From assembly GCA_016213695.1 (NCBI GenBank), contig JACQZV010000086.1:1-49750 (forward strand): 49,750 nt of DNA, read 5' to 3'. A model generated the notes under the pieces. It had not been told where the DNA came from. It saw nothing but the letters and a program-made list of their open reading frames with translations, and searched no databases. Source of the DNA: Acidobacteriota bacterium (GTDB lineage: Bacteria > Acidobacteriota > Vicinamibacteria > Vicinamibacterales > UBA2999). Shown here one piece after another: positions 1-8,705 of this stretch (its first letter is position 1; each line of letters opens with the position of its first letter). Made by a program: the position numbers and the translations under genes.

Positions 1-2
1 CG

Positions 3-926
3 GCGAAGGACTTCCTGTCGATCCTCGATCTCTCGACCGACGGGCTCGCGCGGCTGCTCGATCTCGCCGCGCGGCTGAAGATCGAGCGCGGCCTCGGTGC
101 GGACGCACCCACGGCGGCGACGCTCAAGGGCACGCACGTCGCGCTGCTGTTCGAGAAGCCGTCGTTGCGCACGCGCTCGACGTTCGAGATCGCGGTGCGC
201 GAGCTCGGGGGCGACACGCTGCACCTGCCGCGCGAATTCGCCGACGGCGCGCGGGAGCCGCTCGAGGACATCGCGCGCAATCTCGAACGCTGGGTGAAAG
301 CGCTCGTCATCCGGACCTACGCGCACGACACGGCGCGGACGCTCGCCGCGGCGGGCGCGCGGCTCCACGTCATCAACGCGCTCAGCGACGCCGAGCACCC
401 GTGCCAGGCGCTCGCCGACGTGCTCACGCTGGTCGAGCGCTGGGGCGAGTGCCGCGGCCGCACCCTCGCGTTTGTCGGCGACGGCAACAATGTGGCGACG
501 TCGCTCGTCCATGCCGCGCCGCAGCTCGGTATCTCCGTGCACGTCGCGACGCCCCCGGGCTACGAGCTTCCGCCACAGGTCGTCGAAGCGGGGAGGCGAG
601 CGGCCCGGGGCGGCGCGGGCGTCCAGACGTCCCACGACGCCCGCGCGGCGGTCGCCGGCGCCGACGCGGTGTACACCGACGTCTGGACGTCGATGGGTCA
701 GGAAACCGAGGCGGGCACTCGCCGCCGCGTGTTCGAGCCGTTCCAGGTCAACCGCCGGCTCATGGACGCGGCGGCGCCAGGGGCGCTCTTCATGCACTGC
801 CTCCCGGCGCATCGCGGCGAAGAAGTCACGGCCGAGGTGTTCGAATCGCCGGCCTCGGTCGTCTTCGACCAGGCGGAGAACCGGCTCCACACCCAGAAGG
901 CGCTCCTGCTGATGCTCCTCTCGTAG
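3..926 (+). CDS. argF: Ornithine carbamoyltransferase (5'-truncated by window edge)
   Basis: Catalyses carbamoyl phosphate + ornithine to citrulline in arginine biosynthesis (cytoplasmic). The reading frame is open from base 3 and reads [11 protein letters not shown], the usual OTCase N-terminus, so only the start codon and perhaps one or two residues are missing. The ORF track begins at an internal Met. Visible motifs are the carbamoyl-phosphate loop EKPSLRTR (SxRTR), the HPCQALADV segment, the second-domain [11 protein letters not shown], and the ornithine loop [11 protein letters not shown]. About 307 residues are visible, the normal family length. It ends 11 bp before the next gene on the same strand. 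Upstream arginine genes, if any, lie outside the window. An anabolic role is more likely than a catabolic one, but sequence alone does not decide this. Confidence 0.95.
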   Translation, partial: AKDFLSILDLSTDGLARLLDLAARLKIERGLGADAPTAATLKGTHVALLFEKPSLRTRSTFEIAVRELGGDTLHLPREFADGAREPLEDIARNLERWVKALVIRTYAHDTARTLAAAGARLHVINALSDAEHPCQALADVLTLVERWGECRGRTLAFVGDGNNVATSLVHAAPQLGISVHVATPPGYELPPQVVEAGRRAARGGAGVQTSHDARAAVAGADAVYTDVWTSMGQETEAGTRRRVFEPFQVNRRLMDAAAPGALFMHCLPAHRGEEVTAEVFESPASVVFDQAENRLHTQKALLLMLLS

Positions 927-937
927 AATGGCGTCCG

Positions 938-2638
938 GTGAAACCCTGGCTCGCGCACTACGACGCGGACGTGGCTCCGTCGGTCGCGCCCTACCCCGAT
1001 AAGACCCTCCTCGACTACCTCGCGGGGCTGGCACGCGACCACGGCGATTCGCCCGCGCTGTTCTTCAAGGGCTCGACGACAACCTACGGGGCGCTCGAGT
1101 CCCGGAGCACGGCGTTCGCGGCGGCGCTGGCCGCGCTCGGCGTGCAGCCCGGCGACCGGGTGGCCCTGCTGCTCCCCAACTGCCCGCAGTTCCTCATCGC
1201 GGAGTTCGGCATCTGGAAGGCCGGCGCCATCGTCGTCCCGCTGAATCCGACGTACACCGAGCGCGAGATCGAGATGGCGCTCACGGCAACGGGCGCCTCG
1301 CTCGTCGTCGCGCTCACGCCGTTGTACCGGCGGGTCAAGAACGTCCAGCCGCACACCGCGGTGCGGCGCGTCGTGGCGACGTCCATCAAGGAGTACCTGC
1401 CGCCGGTGCTGCGCCTGCTGTTCACCCTCTTCAAGGAGAAGGCGGGCGGCCACCGCGTCACGATCGATGGCGACGATCGCTGGTTGCAGGCGCTGCTCGA
1501 GGAGCACCGCGCCTCACCGCGGCCGGCGATTCTGGTGCGGCCCGACGATCGCGCGGTCATTCTCGCGAGCGGCGGAACGACCGGCACGCCCAAAGGCGTC
1601 GTCGGACTCCACCGGCATTACGTCGCCGCAGGACGCCAGCTGTACGAATGGACCAAGTCGGCGCTCAGGCCGCGCACCGACAACATCATGCTGCCGCTGC
1701 CGCTCTTTCACGTGTACGCCAACGTCGGCGTGCAGCCGCTCGCCTTCCTCGCGCCGGCGCCGCTCTCGCTCGTGCCGAATCCCCGCGATATCGGCGACCT
1801 GTTGAAGACGATTCACCAGGTCAAGCCGGCCTTCTTTAACGGCATCCCGACGCTGTACGCGGCGATTCTCAACCACCCGGCGGTGCGTGCCGGGAAAGTT
1901 GATCTGCGCTCCATCAAGCTGTGCTTCTCGGGCGCCGCGGCGCTCATGGCCGACACCAAGCGCAGCTTCGAAGCCGCCACGGGCGCGCGGATCGTCGAGG
2001 GATACTCGCTGACCGAAGGCATGATGGCCTGCTGCGTGAACCCCGTGAAGGGGACGAACAAGATCGGCTCGATCGGCCTGCCGCTCCCCGACGTCGAGGT
2101 CCGCATTGTCGACGCTGACGACGGCGAGCGCGAGCTGCCGTTCCGGGAGGTCGGCGAGATGATCCTGCGCGCCCCGCAGTACATGGCGGAGTACTGGAAC
2201 GATCCGGACGAGACGACGGCCACGCTTCGCGCGCACGGTCCAGGCGGGCCGTGGGTGCACACCGGCGATCTCGCCTACATGGACGCGGACGGCTACCTCT
2301 TCATCGTCGATCGCAAGAAGGACATGCTGAAGACGAGCGGCTTCCAGGTGTGGCCGCGCGAGATCGAAGAGGTGCTGGCCGGCCATCCCGCGGTCATGGA
2401 GGTCAGCGTCGCGGGTATTCCGGATCCGCTCAAGGGTGAAGTCCCGAAGGCCTGGGTCACCCTCAAGGCCGGCCGGCAGGCCACCGAGGAGGAGCTGCGC
2501 GCCTACTGCCGCGAGCAGCTTGCGCCGTACAAGGTGCCGGCCGCGGTCGAATTCCGGAAGGACCTGCCGAAGACCATGGTCGGGAAGGTGCTGCGCCGGG
2601 TGCTGGTCGAGGAGACAAAGGCGGCACGAGGCGACTGA
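938..2638 (+). CDS. Long-chain acyl-CoA synthetase (AMP-binding, ANL superfamily)
   Basis: Activates a fatty acid through an acyl-adenylate to acyl-CoA. The 566-residue protein has the P-loop-like A3 motif LASGGTTGTPKGVV, the EGYSLTEG A5 motif, the GDLAYMDADGYLFIVDRKKD A7/A8 hinge and a C-terminal GKVLRRVL lysine motif, all expected of FadD-type ligases. The ORF track extends far upstream through argF; I chose GTG 938 because it gives the typical VKPWLAHYD start just after the argF stop. A TAGAAT hexamer at 924-929 sits 8 nt before the GTG and there is no Shine-Dalgarno, so a very short leader is possible. It converges on pxpA with 8 bp between stops. Chain-length preference cannot be read from the sequence. 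Confidence 0.9.
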   Translation: MKPWLAHYDADVAPSVAPYPDKTLLDYLAGLARDHGDSPALFFKGSTTTYGALESRSTAFAAALAALGVQPGDRVALLLPNCPQFLIAEFGIWKAGAIVVPLNPTYTEREIEMALTATGASLVVALTPLYRRVKNVQPHTAVRRVVATSIKEYLPPVLRLLFTLFKEKAGGHRVTIDGDDRWLQALLEEHRASPRPAILVRPDDRAVILASGGTTGTPKGVVGLHRHYVAAGRQLYEWTKSALRPRTDNIMLPLPLFHVYANVGVQPLAFLAPAPLSLVPNPRDIGDLLKTIHQVKPAFFNGIPTLYAAILNHPAVRAGKVDLRSIKLCFSGAAALMADTKRSFEAATGARIVEGYSLTEGMMACCVNPVKGTNKIGSIGLPLPDVEVRIVDADDGERELPFREVGEMILRAPQYMAEYWNDPDETTATLRAHGPGGPWVHTGDLAYMDADGYLFIVDRKKDMLKTSGFQVWPREIEEVLAGHPAVMEVSVAGIPDPLKGEVPKAWVTLKAGRQATEEELRAYCREQLAPYKVPAAVEFRKDLPKTMVGKVLRRVLVEETKAARGD

Positions 2639-2646
2639 CGCGGGGC

Positions 2647-3405
2647 TCAGGCGGCGCGCAGCGCCTTGACATCGACGCCCGCCTCGACGAGCGTCGCGCG
2701 GACGCGCCGCGCCAGGTCGGCGGCGCCGGGCGTATCGCCGTGGACGCAGATGGTCTCGATAGCGAGCGTGACGCGGGCGCCGTCGATCGCGCCGACCGTG
2801 TGATCGCGCACCATCGCCACCGCGCGCTGCGCTACGGTCTCCGGGTCGTGAATGACCGCGCCCGCCTCGGATCGCGGCACGAGCGTCCCGTCCCGGCGGT
2901 ACGCGCGATCGGCAAAGCCCTCGCTCGCGGTGCGCAGGCCGGCACGCCAGCCCGCCGCAATCAACTCCGACCCGGGTAACCCGAAGAGAATCAGCGTCCG
3001 GTCGATCACCGCCGCGGCCCGTGCCACGGCGTCGGCCAGCGCGGCGTCTCGAACCGCCATGTTGAACAGCGCGCCATGCGGCTTGACGTGCTGGAGCCGG
3101 ACGCCCTGCGCCGCCGCGATGGCCGCGAGCGCGCCCACCTGGTAGACGACGAAATCCTCGACATCGCGGGGCGTCACGGGCAGCTCGCGCCGGCCGACAC
3201 TTTCGAGATCGGGAAAACCGGGGTGCGCACCCACCGCGACACCGTGCTCGCGCGCCAGTTCGACCGTGGCGCGCATGACCGCCGGCCCTCCCGCGTGGAA
3301 GCCGCACGCGACGTTGGCCGACGTGATGTGCGGCATGAGCGCGGCATCCCGCTCGCCCTCGCCGGCGCGCCCCTCGCCGATGTCAGCGTTGAGATCGATG
3401 CGCAT
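2647..3405 (-). CDS. pxpA: 5-oxoprolinase subunit A (LamB/YcsF family)
   Basis: PxpA is the LamB/YcsF subunit of the ATP-dependent PxpABC 5-oxoprolinase, which opens pyroglutamate to glutamate. The 252-residue protein starts MRIDLNADIGEG, has the NVACGFHAGG and VGAHPGFPD motifs and the KPHGALFN segment, all diagnostic. Length is normal for the family. Partners pxpB and pxpC are not in the window, so the complex must be encoded elsewhere or this copy works alone. It is divergent from the putative small RNA at about 3470-3616. No strong Shine-Dalgarno was seen before ATG 3405. Confidence 0.93.
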   Translation of the reverse strand: MRIDLNADIGEGRAGEGERDAALMPHITSANVACGFHAGGPAVMRATVELAREHGVAVGAHPGFPDLESVGRRELPVTPRDVEDFVVYQVGALAAIAAAQGVRLQHVKPHGALFNMAVRDAALADAVARAAAVIDRTLILFGLPGSELIAAGWRAGLRTASEGFADRAYRRDGTLVPRSEAGAVIHDPETVAQRAVAMVRDHTVGAIDGARVTLAIETICVHGDTPGAADLARRVRATLVEAGVDVKALRAA

Positions 3406-3469
3406 GTCCGCGGGCAGTACACGCTTGTAATGCTTCCAACATAGTTGAAAGCTCAGCGGGATGCCGATC

Positions 3470-3616
3470 GGCGGTTGTCCTGAGAAATGTCACGGCACGC
3501 CTGTTGCCCTGACGTCAGAGCGCCGGTCTGTGGTGTGCGGCAGACAGCCGTACACCCTGGGGGGAGCCAGGCCGGTGCGACAGGAGGGCACGCGTCTGCG
3601 TCCCTCCTGTTTTTTT
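3470..3616 (+). ncRNA. Putative structured small RNA, 6S RNA-like
   Basis: This 263-bp space between two minus-strand genes has no credible ORF but folds on the plus strand. An outer helix pairs TCCTG (3478-3482) with CAGGA (3581-3585) and GCAC-GCCTG (3495-3503) with CAGGC-CG-GTGC (3568-3578). A large open centre follows, then a 10-bp apical hairpin, GGTGTGCGGC (3532-3541) with GCCGTACACC (3547-3556), loop AGACA. It ends at an intrinsic terminator. A rod with closing stem, central bubble and terminal stem of roughly 150 nt is the 6S RNA layout, and CCTGAGAAATGT...GCCCTGA loosely resembles the 5' half of E. coli 6S. The 5' end is a guess. A leader for another gene is unlikely because the next gene downstream is convergent. 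Confidence 0.5.
3581..3616 (+). terminator. Rho-independent terminator (plus strand)
   Basis: CAGGAGGG (3581-3588) is a perfect inverted match to CCCTCCTG (3602-3609), with a 13-nt loop and a run of seven T directly after. The T run is on the plus strand, yet no plus-strand protein gene lies directly upstream, so it argues for an independent plus-strand transcript. The 5' arm also overlaps the 3' side of the RNA's closing helix, so the two pairings exclude each other. Confidence 0.8.
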
Positions 3617-3617
3617 G

Positions 3618-3673
3618 AGTCACACGGCGCAAGTCACAAGGCCCAGGCAGGCACTCTGCCTTGTGCCTCTACA
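3618..3673. repeat. Inverted heptad array A (AGTCACA/AGGCCCA units)
   Basis: Left arm units are agtcaca, cggcgca, agtcaca, aggccca (3618-3645). Right arm units are cttgtgc and ctctaca (3660-3673). The arms are inverted around a short centre. The final right-arm unit supplies the TAG stop (3669-3671, complement) of the DGQHR gene. It belongs to the same family as arrays at 9551, 31139, 34745/35213 and 37968. Confidence 0.7.
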
Positions 3674-4802
3674 CCCCCGCGCCTTCCGGATATTCCAGCG
3701 CCAGCTTGAGTTCACGCGCCAGCGTATCGACGGTCGTGCCGCTGCGCTTCCAGGCGCCTTCGGTCTCGAACCGCTGATCGCCGATGCGGCGCCCCCAGGG
3801 CGCGATGACGCGGCCGATCGCGCGGAAATCGCTCCGTTCGGCGTGGTCCTGATCGAGCCTCCGCACGACGTCTGGAGACACGCGCACGAACGCCCGGAGC
3901 GCCGTGGCCGACTTGATGCTGTACTTCCGGCCGCCCCAGGCCGCGCCAAAGACCACTGCCACCTGCTTGAAATAGTTGACGAAGAACTTCTTTGAATCGT
4001 CGCGGAAATCAGCCGATTTCCGGGGCCCGCCGAACGCGTCGCTCCCAAACAGTTTCTTGAGCTCCTGCGCCAGGGGCGCCTGCGCGACGCGCCCACGCCC
4101 CACGCCGAGCAGCTTGATCTCGCCGCAAAGCGGCGAATCATCGCGGTCGTTGAGCGCGCGCACCACGTCGTGCGCCGCCGCCAGGGACTCGTCGCGGTAC
4201 AGCTGCCGGCCGGACAGGCTGACCAGGTGCGACGAGTTCAGGCGGGTGTGCTTCGCGTTGATCGTGACGAACATCTGCACGATGTGGTCCTCGGGCAGAC
4301 GGTCGAAGATGATGGCCGGCACCGTGAAGTCGTGGCCCTGCATGTTGTCGATGTCCGCGTGCAGCGCCAGCAGCCGGTGCTGCCCGTCGATGGCGCGCAG
4401 GATGCCTTCCCGTTCCGGAACACGCAGCCGCCCGACGACCGCCCCGGCCTCGACCGGCTCGAAGCTCAGCTTCTCGTCGCACGAGATGATGACGGCGCCC
4501 GGAATCGACGGCAGGTCTCGCGCCTGACGGCATTGCTCGTAATACTGCACCAGTTCGTCGATCTTTCGCCTGATGATCTGGCGCTGGTAGGCCCTCTCGC
4601 TCGAGGCGATCCGGCGCTCCAGGAGGTCCCAGTTCACCTTTGAGGGGGCTTTCCGGTTCCCGCCGCGGACGGGCGGCTGCCCGGACTCGCCGTAGCTCAA
4701 CACCTCGAAGCGGACGAGCTTGTCGATGTCCTCCGCAGTCAGGGAGGCTTGATAAAACTGCACACCAAACTGCTGCATTCGGATAGCAGCCACGCTTATC
4801 AT
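3669..4802 (-). CDS. DGQHR-domain protein (DndB-like), orphan
   Basis: A 377-residue protein with the signature LRAIDGQHRLLAL (DGQHR at about 139-143), shared with DndB-type proteins of DNA phosphorothioation loci and with many uncharacterised homologues. Other conserved-looking parts are IPAIIFD-like VPAIIFDRLPEDH, the MFVTINAKHTRL segment and a basic C-terminus. No dndA/C/D/E, restriction or other modification gene is nearby, so a defence or DNA-modification role is inference only. I start at ATG 4802 rather than the ORF-track start at 4934 because GGAGAGGACC lies just upstream and a TTGAGC-18-TACAAT promoter fits that start. The stop codon lies inside heptad array A. Molecular activity is unknown. 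Confidence 0.8.
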   Translation of the reverse strand: MISVAAIRMQQFGVQFYQASLTAEDIDKLVRFEVLSYGESGQPPVRGGNRKAPSKVNWDLLERRIASSERAYQRQIIRRKIDELVQYYEQCRQARDLPSIPGAVIISCDEKLSFEPVEAGAVVGRLRVPEREGILRAIDGQHRLLALHADIDNMQGHDFTVPAIIFDRLPEDHIVQMFVTINAKHTRLNSSHLVSLSGRQLYRDESLAAAHDVVRALNDRDDSPLCGEIKLLGVGRGRVAQAPLAQELKKLFGSDAFGGPRKSADFRDDSKKFFVNYFKQVAVVFGAAWGGRKYSIKSATALRAFVRVSPDVVRRLDQDHAERSDFRAIGRVIAPWGRRIGDQRFETEGAWKRSGTTVDTLARELKLALEYPEGAGV

Positions 4803-4849
4803 GAGTGGTCCTCTCCGGCTCCTGTCGACGGGGCGCAGGGAAGAGGCGA

Positions 4850-4879
4850 ATTGTATCGGCCCGCGGACCCCGTGCTCAA
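4850..4879 (-). promoter_or_regulatory. Sigma70-like promoter for the DGQHR gene
   Basis: Read on the minus strand, TTGAGC (4874-4879) and TACAAT (4850-4855) are separated by 18 bp, about 48 bp before ATG 4802. The same -35 hexamer, TTGAGC, occurs before the HTH paralog at 12672. Confidence 0.55.
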
Positions 4880-4963
4880 CCCGTTTTTTCGGTTTTTGTT
4901 CGGAGTTTGCGTAGGCGCAACGCCGGTGGGCCATTCTATCTGAAGTGGGTACAAGGAGTTAGC

Positions 4964-7237
4964 ATGGTTCGTCGGCACGCCGCACTTTGCGCGGGCGCGC
5001 TCGGTCTGCTCATCGCCCAGGTTGTCGTCCTCCCCCCGCCCGCAGCCGCCCAGGAAGCGCCCGCCAGACCGGGGGGGCGGGTGGCCGCAAGTGCTTCTCC
5101 GACCATCAATTACGACACTGCCAGGCTGGACCGCCGCCTGACGGCGGTCCGCGCGGCCGGCCCGATCGCCCTCAACGGCAGGCTCGACGAGCCGTCGTGG
5201 GCGTCGGCGCCGATGGCGCACAACTTTGTCCAGAACGACCCCCGCGAGGGGGAACCGGCGACCTTCGACACCGAGGTACGGGTCGTCTACGACGACGATG
5301 CGCTCTATTTCGGGGTGTTCGCCAGCGACGACCAGCCGTCGCGCATCATCGTCAACGACATCAAGAAGGACTTCAGTACGGGCAGCAGCGACGGGTTCAC
5401 AATCATCCTCGACACCTTCCACGACGAACGCAATGGCTATCAGTTCGCGACCAACCCTGCCGGTGCGAAGTGGGACGCGCAGACGTCGAACGAAGGCCGG
5501 GAGAACAACGCGAACTGGGACGGCATCTGGGATGTGGCGACCACCATCGGTGAAACGGGGTGGTACGCCGAGATCAGGATTCCGTTCCGGACGCTGAAGT
5601 TCAACCCGGCCGACATCCAGACGTGGGGCGTCAACTTCGAGCGCAAGCTGCGGCGGTTGAACGAAGACAGCTACTGGTCGCCGCTGCCTCGCATCTACAA
5701 CCTCGATCGCGTGTCGCTGGCCGGCACGGTCGAAGGCATGCGCGGCCTGCGGCCGGGCAAGAACCTGCGCGTCAAGCCGTACGCGGCCAGCAGTTCCAGC
5801 ACGCTCGCGGGCCGCACGACCCGGGGCAACGTGGACATCGGGCTCGACGTGAAATATGGCGTGACGACCGGCCTCGTGTGGGACTTCACCGCCAATACCG
5901 ACTTCTCCCAGGTTGAAGCCGATGAACAGCAGATCAACCTGACGCGCTTCAGCCTGTTCTTCCCCGAAAAACGCGACTTCTTCCTGGAGAACTCGGGCAT
6001 CTTTCAATTCGGCACCAATGCCGGCCAGTTCGGCGGCGGCGGGGGCGGCGGCGGCGCACGGGAAATGCGGCTGTTCTTCAGCCGCCAGATCGGCCTGTCC
6101 GACCAGGGAGAGGCGATTCCGATTCTTGGCGGGACCCGCCTGACCGGCCGCCAGGGCGCGTACACCCTGGGCGTGCTTAACATCCAGCAGCGGGAACAGG
6201 GTGCGCAGCCTGGCGCCAACTTCACGGCGTTGCGGCTCCGCCGCGACATCCTCGCGAATTCCGACATCGGCGCGATCCTGCTTGACAAGGAGGAAGCCGG
6301 GCCCCACTCCAACCGTGTGTCCGGGCTCGACGCGAACTTCCGCTTCGGATTTCTGACCGTCAACACCTACGTCGCCAAGTCGTTTTCGCCGTCGTCAACG
6401 GCGCCGGCGCGCGGCAACGCGTACGCGACCCGCGAAGGGTTCAACTACCAGAGCCGCACGTGGCAGGCGCAGGCCGGCCACAGCGGGATTGGCGAGCGCT
6501 TCGACGACGACCTGGGGTACGTGCCGCGTCGCGGCATCCACAATTTCGACGGGCGGTTCGGCCGCTACCTTCGGCCGGCCGCGCTCTCGAAATGGATGCG
6601 GCAGATGCAGCCGCACGTCGAATTCGACGTGTTCAGGCGCCAGACGGGCGGCCTCGACACGTCCTACATGGGCTACCACTGGAACATGAATCTCCAGGAC
6701 GGGTCGAACGCCGAAGTCGGCGTCAACCCGCAGATCGAGGACATCCCGGCTCCCTTCACGATCAACGCGTCCAGCGGCACGCGTGTGAACGCGGGCCGGT
6801 ACGAGTACAAGGAATACTTCGCGTTCTGGCGAACCAACGAGGCGGCGCGCGTCTCGTTCAACACGCGCTACGCGATCGGCACCTTTTACGACGGATACCG
6901 CCGCAACCTCAGCTTCGGGCCGTCTCTCCGGCTGAACGAGAATTTCAACGCGTCGGTCAACCTGCAGCTCAACGACATTGAACTGTCGACCGGTGCGTTT
7001 GTCTCGAAACTGGTGACCACGCGCGTGAACTACAACTTCAACACGAAGATGTTCTTCAACGGGCTGGTGCAGTACAACAACGACAATCACCAGTGGACGT
7101 CGAACCTGCGCTTCAACATCATCCACCGGCCGCTCAGCGACTTCTTCCTCGTCTACAACGAGCGGCGCGACGAGCGGAACGGGCAGATGCTGAACCGCGC
7201 CGTGATTGCCAAACTCACGTACTTAGTGGCGTTCTGA
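4964..7237 (+). CDS. CBM9-like/DUF5916 outer-membrane protein
   Basis: A 757-residue exported protein with a signal peptide ending near PPPAAAQE. The N-terminal CBM9-like domain contains LNGRLDEPSW and the acidic VVYDDDALYFGVFASD region. The rest is long, aromatic-rich and beta-strand-like, with NFERK, DFSQVEADEQQINLTRF and FFPEKRDFFLENSG, the signature of the DUF5916 outer-membrane family, ending in a terminal Phe as barrels often do. The likely place is the outer membrane; the ligand is unknown. Start: ATG 4964 follows AAGGAG at 4953-4958 with good spacing; the longer ORF upstream is not real. A Gly-rich run lies near residue 360. Its 3' end overlaps the convergent DUF1624 gene by 23 bp. 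Confidence 0.85.
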   Translation: MVRRHAALCAGALGLLIAQVVVLPPPAAAQEAPARPGGRVAASASPTINYDTARLDRRLTAVRAAGPIALNGRLDEPSWASAPMAHNFVQNDPREGEPATFDTEVRVVYDDDALYFGVFASDDQPSRIIVNDIKKDFSTGSSDGFTIILDTFHDERNGYQFATNPAGAKWDAQTSNEGRENNANWDGIWDVATTIGETGWYAEIRIPFRTLKFNPADIQTWGVNFERKLRRLNEDSYWSPLPRIYNLDRVSLAGTVEGMRGLRPGKNLRVKPYAASSSSTLAGRTTRGNVDIGLDVKYGVTTGLVWDFTANTDFSQVEADEQQINLTRFSLFFPEKRDFFLENSGIFQFGTNAGQFGGGGGGGGAREMRLFFSRQIGLSDQGEAIPILGGTRLTGRQGAYTLGVLNIQQREQGAQPGANFTALRLRRDILANSDIGAILLDKEEAGPHSNRVSGLDANFRFGFLTVNTYVAKSFSPSSTAPARGNAYATREGFNYQSRTWQAQAGHSGIGERFDDDLGYVPRRGIHNFDGRFGRYLRPAALSKWMRQMQPHVEFDVFRRQTGGLDTSYMGYHWNMNLQDGSNAEVGVNPQIEDIPAPFTINASSGTRVNAGRYEYKEYFAFWRTNEAARVSFNTRYAIGTFYDGYRRNLSFGPSLRLNENFNASVNLQLNDIELSTGAFVSKLVTTRVNYNFNTKMFFNGLVQYNNDNHQWTSNLRFNIIHRPLSDFFLVYNERRDERNGQMLNRAVIAKLTYLVAF

Positions 7238-8288
7238 CGAGAGTCGGCGCGGGCGAACGATCGTACACGCGCTGCTTCACTTTCACGACGCCGTACAGGA
7301 ACAGGCTGAAGAGCACGAAGGCCAGGTAGGCGGACTCGAGCGGCAGCCGCCTGTGCAGCCCCGTGCTGAGCACCCCGTACACGATCTCCACGTGAATCCA
7401 GTAGACGAAGAGCGACGAGCGGCCGAACTCGCGCATCCGCCGGCCGTCGTCGAGCCGATTCCAGGCGTGGGCCACCGCCACGAGCGCCAGCAGGATGCCC
7501 AGGCGGATGAAGAAGAACGTTGGTGAACTCGTCCAGAAGCTGGTCTGGGCGTACAGCGGCGGCAGGAGCGACGCCGCGTAGCCGCCCGCGATCAGCGCCG
7601 CGCCGGCCCCCGCCAGGACCGTGTGCCCCCGCCGCTCGCGGGCGATCGTCAGGCCGTCGAGCCAGACGCCGACGGCGCAGCCGGCCAGGAGGAACCCCGA
7701 CCAGGGCAACAGCGTGAACGTCGTCGCCGAGCCGGCCGGACGCAGGTACCACTCGATCGGATCCGGCAGCACGCCCACCAGGCCGGAGGCGCGGACGACC
7801 GGCGTCAGCATCGCGACTACGACGGTTGCCGCCGCAAACAGCAGCGCCCGCGACCGGTTTCCGCGACCGGCCCGCCAGAGCAGCGCCGCGACCACCATCG
7901 AGAGTCCCATGACATTGAGAATGTCGACCTTGAGGAGCGCGCGCGGAGGGCCGCCGCTGATTGCCCACGATTGCAGGCGGAAGAGAAACGCGAGACCGAA
8001 GATCTGCCAGCCGCGTGCGAGGGCGCGCGCCGCCGCCGCCGGCTCGCTCAGGCCCCTCCTGATGCGGCTTGACGCGGCGAGCACCAGGGCGACGCCCGCG
8101 AGAAACAGGAAGACCGGCGCGCCGCCGGCGCCGCCCACGAACGTGATCCAGTGATACGCCGCGCCATCGCGATCGGCGGCGCGCGTCCACGAATCGATGA
8201 CGTGCCCCTGAATCATCACGAGCACGCCGACGCCGCGCAGCCAGTCCAGATGGCCCTTCCGTTCGGCCGCCGGCACTGGAGGGATCAC
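7215..8288 (-). CDS. DUF1624 / heparan-alpha-glucosaminide N-acetyltransferase-like membrane protein
   Basis: A 357-residue polytopic membrane protein. The N-terminus HLDWLRGVGVLVMIQGHVID matches the start of DUF1624/HGSNAT_cat proteins, followed by about 9-10 hydrophobic segments. Members are thought to move acyl groups across membranes; the substrate here is unknown. GTG 8288 overlaps the OsmC stop (GTGA), so it is translationally coupled and is the last gene of the FTR1-OsmC-DUF1624 operon. Its 3' end overlaps the convergent CBM9/DUF5916 gene. A related acyltransferase family cannot be excluded. Confidence 0.8.
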   Translation of the reverse strand: MIPPVPAAERKGHLDWLRGVGVLVMIQGHVIDSWTRAADRDGAAYHWITFVGGAGGAPVFLFLAGVALVLAASSRIRRGLSEPAAAARALARGWQIFGLAFLFRLQSWAISGGPPRALLKVDILNVMGLSMVVAALLWRAGRGNRSRALLFAAATVVVAMLTPVVRASGLVGVLPDPIEWYLRPAGSATTFTLLPWSGFLLAGCAVGVWLDGLTIARERRGHTVLAGAGAALIAGGYAASLLPPLYAQTSFWTSSPTFFFIRLGILLALVAVAHAWNRLDDGRRMREFGRSSLFVYWIHVEIVYGVLSTGLHRRLPLESAYLAFVLFSLFLYGVVKVKQRVYDRSPAPTLVRTPLST

Positions 8289-8704
8289 GGGCCTACGTCG
8301 AAAGAGGTGAGGAGTTCGATGTCGGACCGCATCGAATGCCAGACCGAACAGTAGGTCTGACGCGACAGCGCGATCGCCCGGTCAACCGCCTCGGGTGGAA
8401 CGGCGCCGGCGACATGGAAATGCAGGGACATGCGAACGAAGCGCCGCGGTGCGTCGGCGGCGCGCTCCCCGCTCACCGAGACGCGCAGGCCGCTCAGCGG
8501 ATGGCGCCCCTTTTCGAGAATGGCCACGAGGTCGGCTGCCATGCAGCCGGCCAGCGCGAACGCCGCAAGCTGCATGGGCGACGGCCCGGCCTTGCCGTCG
8601 CCATCGACCGCCACCGCTGCGGAGTCACTGGTGGCCCTGAACCGCAGGTGATCCGACCAGACCAGTTCGGCCGTCAGCGGAGGCCGTGGATCGGGCGTGC
8701 CCAA
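8285..8704 (-). CDS. OsmC-family peroxiredoxin-like protein
   Basis: A 139-residue OsmC/Ohr-fold protein. The two redox cysteines are present: FALAGCMAADL (about C54) and SRQTYCSVWHS (about C119), so thiol peroxidase activity is plausible. The ORF-track N-terminus is a shadow of FTR1. I place the start at TTG 8704, one base after the FTR1 stop, which gives the normal length and avoids a Cys/Arg-rich false leader. It lies between FTR1 and DUF1624 with a GTGA overlap downstream, so it is co-translated with an iron permease; protection against peroxide during iron uptake is an inference. OsmC and Ohr subtypes cannot be separated by eye. Confidence 0.85.
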   Translation of the reverse strand: MGTPDPRPPLTAELVWSDHLRFRATSDSAAVAVDGDGKAGPSPMQLAAFALAGCMAADLVAILEKGRHPLSGLRVSVSGERAADAPRRFVRMSLHFHVAGAVPPEAVDRAIALSRQTYCSVWHSMRSDIELLTSFDVGP

Positions 8705-8705
8705 G

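Noticed and set aside
1514-3307. 597-aa minus-strand ORF
   Set aside because: Antisense shadow of the acyl-CoA synthetase and out-of-frame pxpA; Arg/Gly/Ala-rich low-information protein with no motif.
3461-3709. 82-aa plus-strand ORF in the small-RNA region
   Set aside because: It crosses a strong intrinsic terminator and the heptad array; no homology or ribosome site seen.
3669-4802. Dnd phosphorothioation system
   Set aside because: Only a DGQHR protein is present; no dndA, C, D, E or restriction genes in the window.
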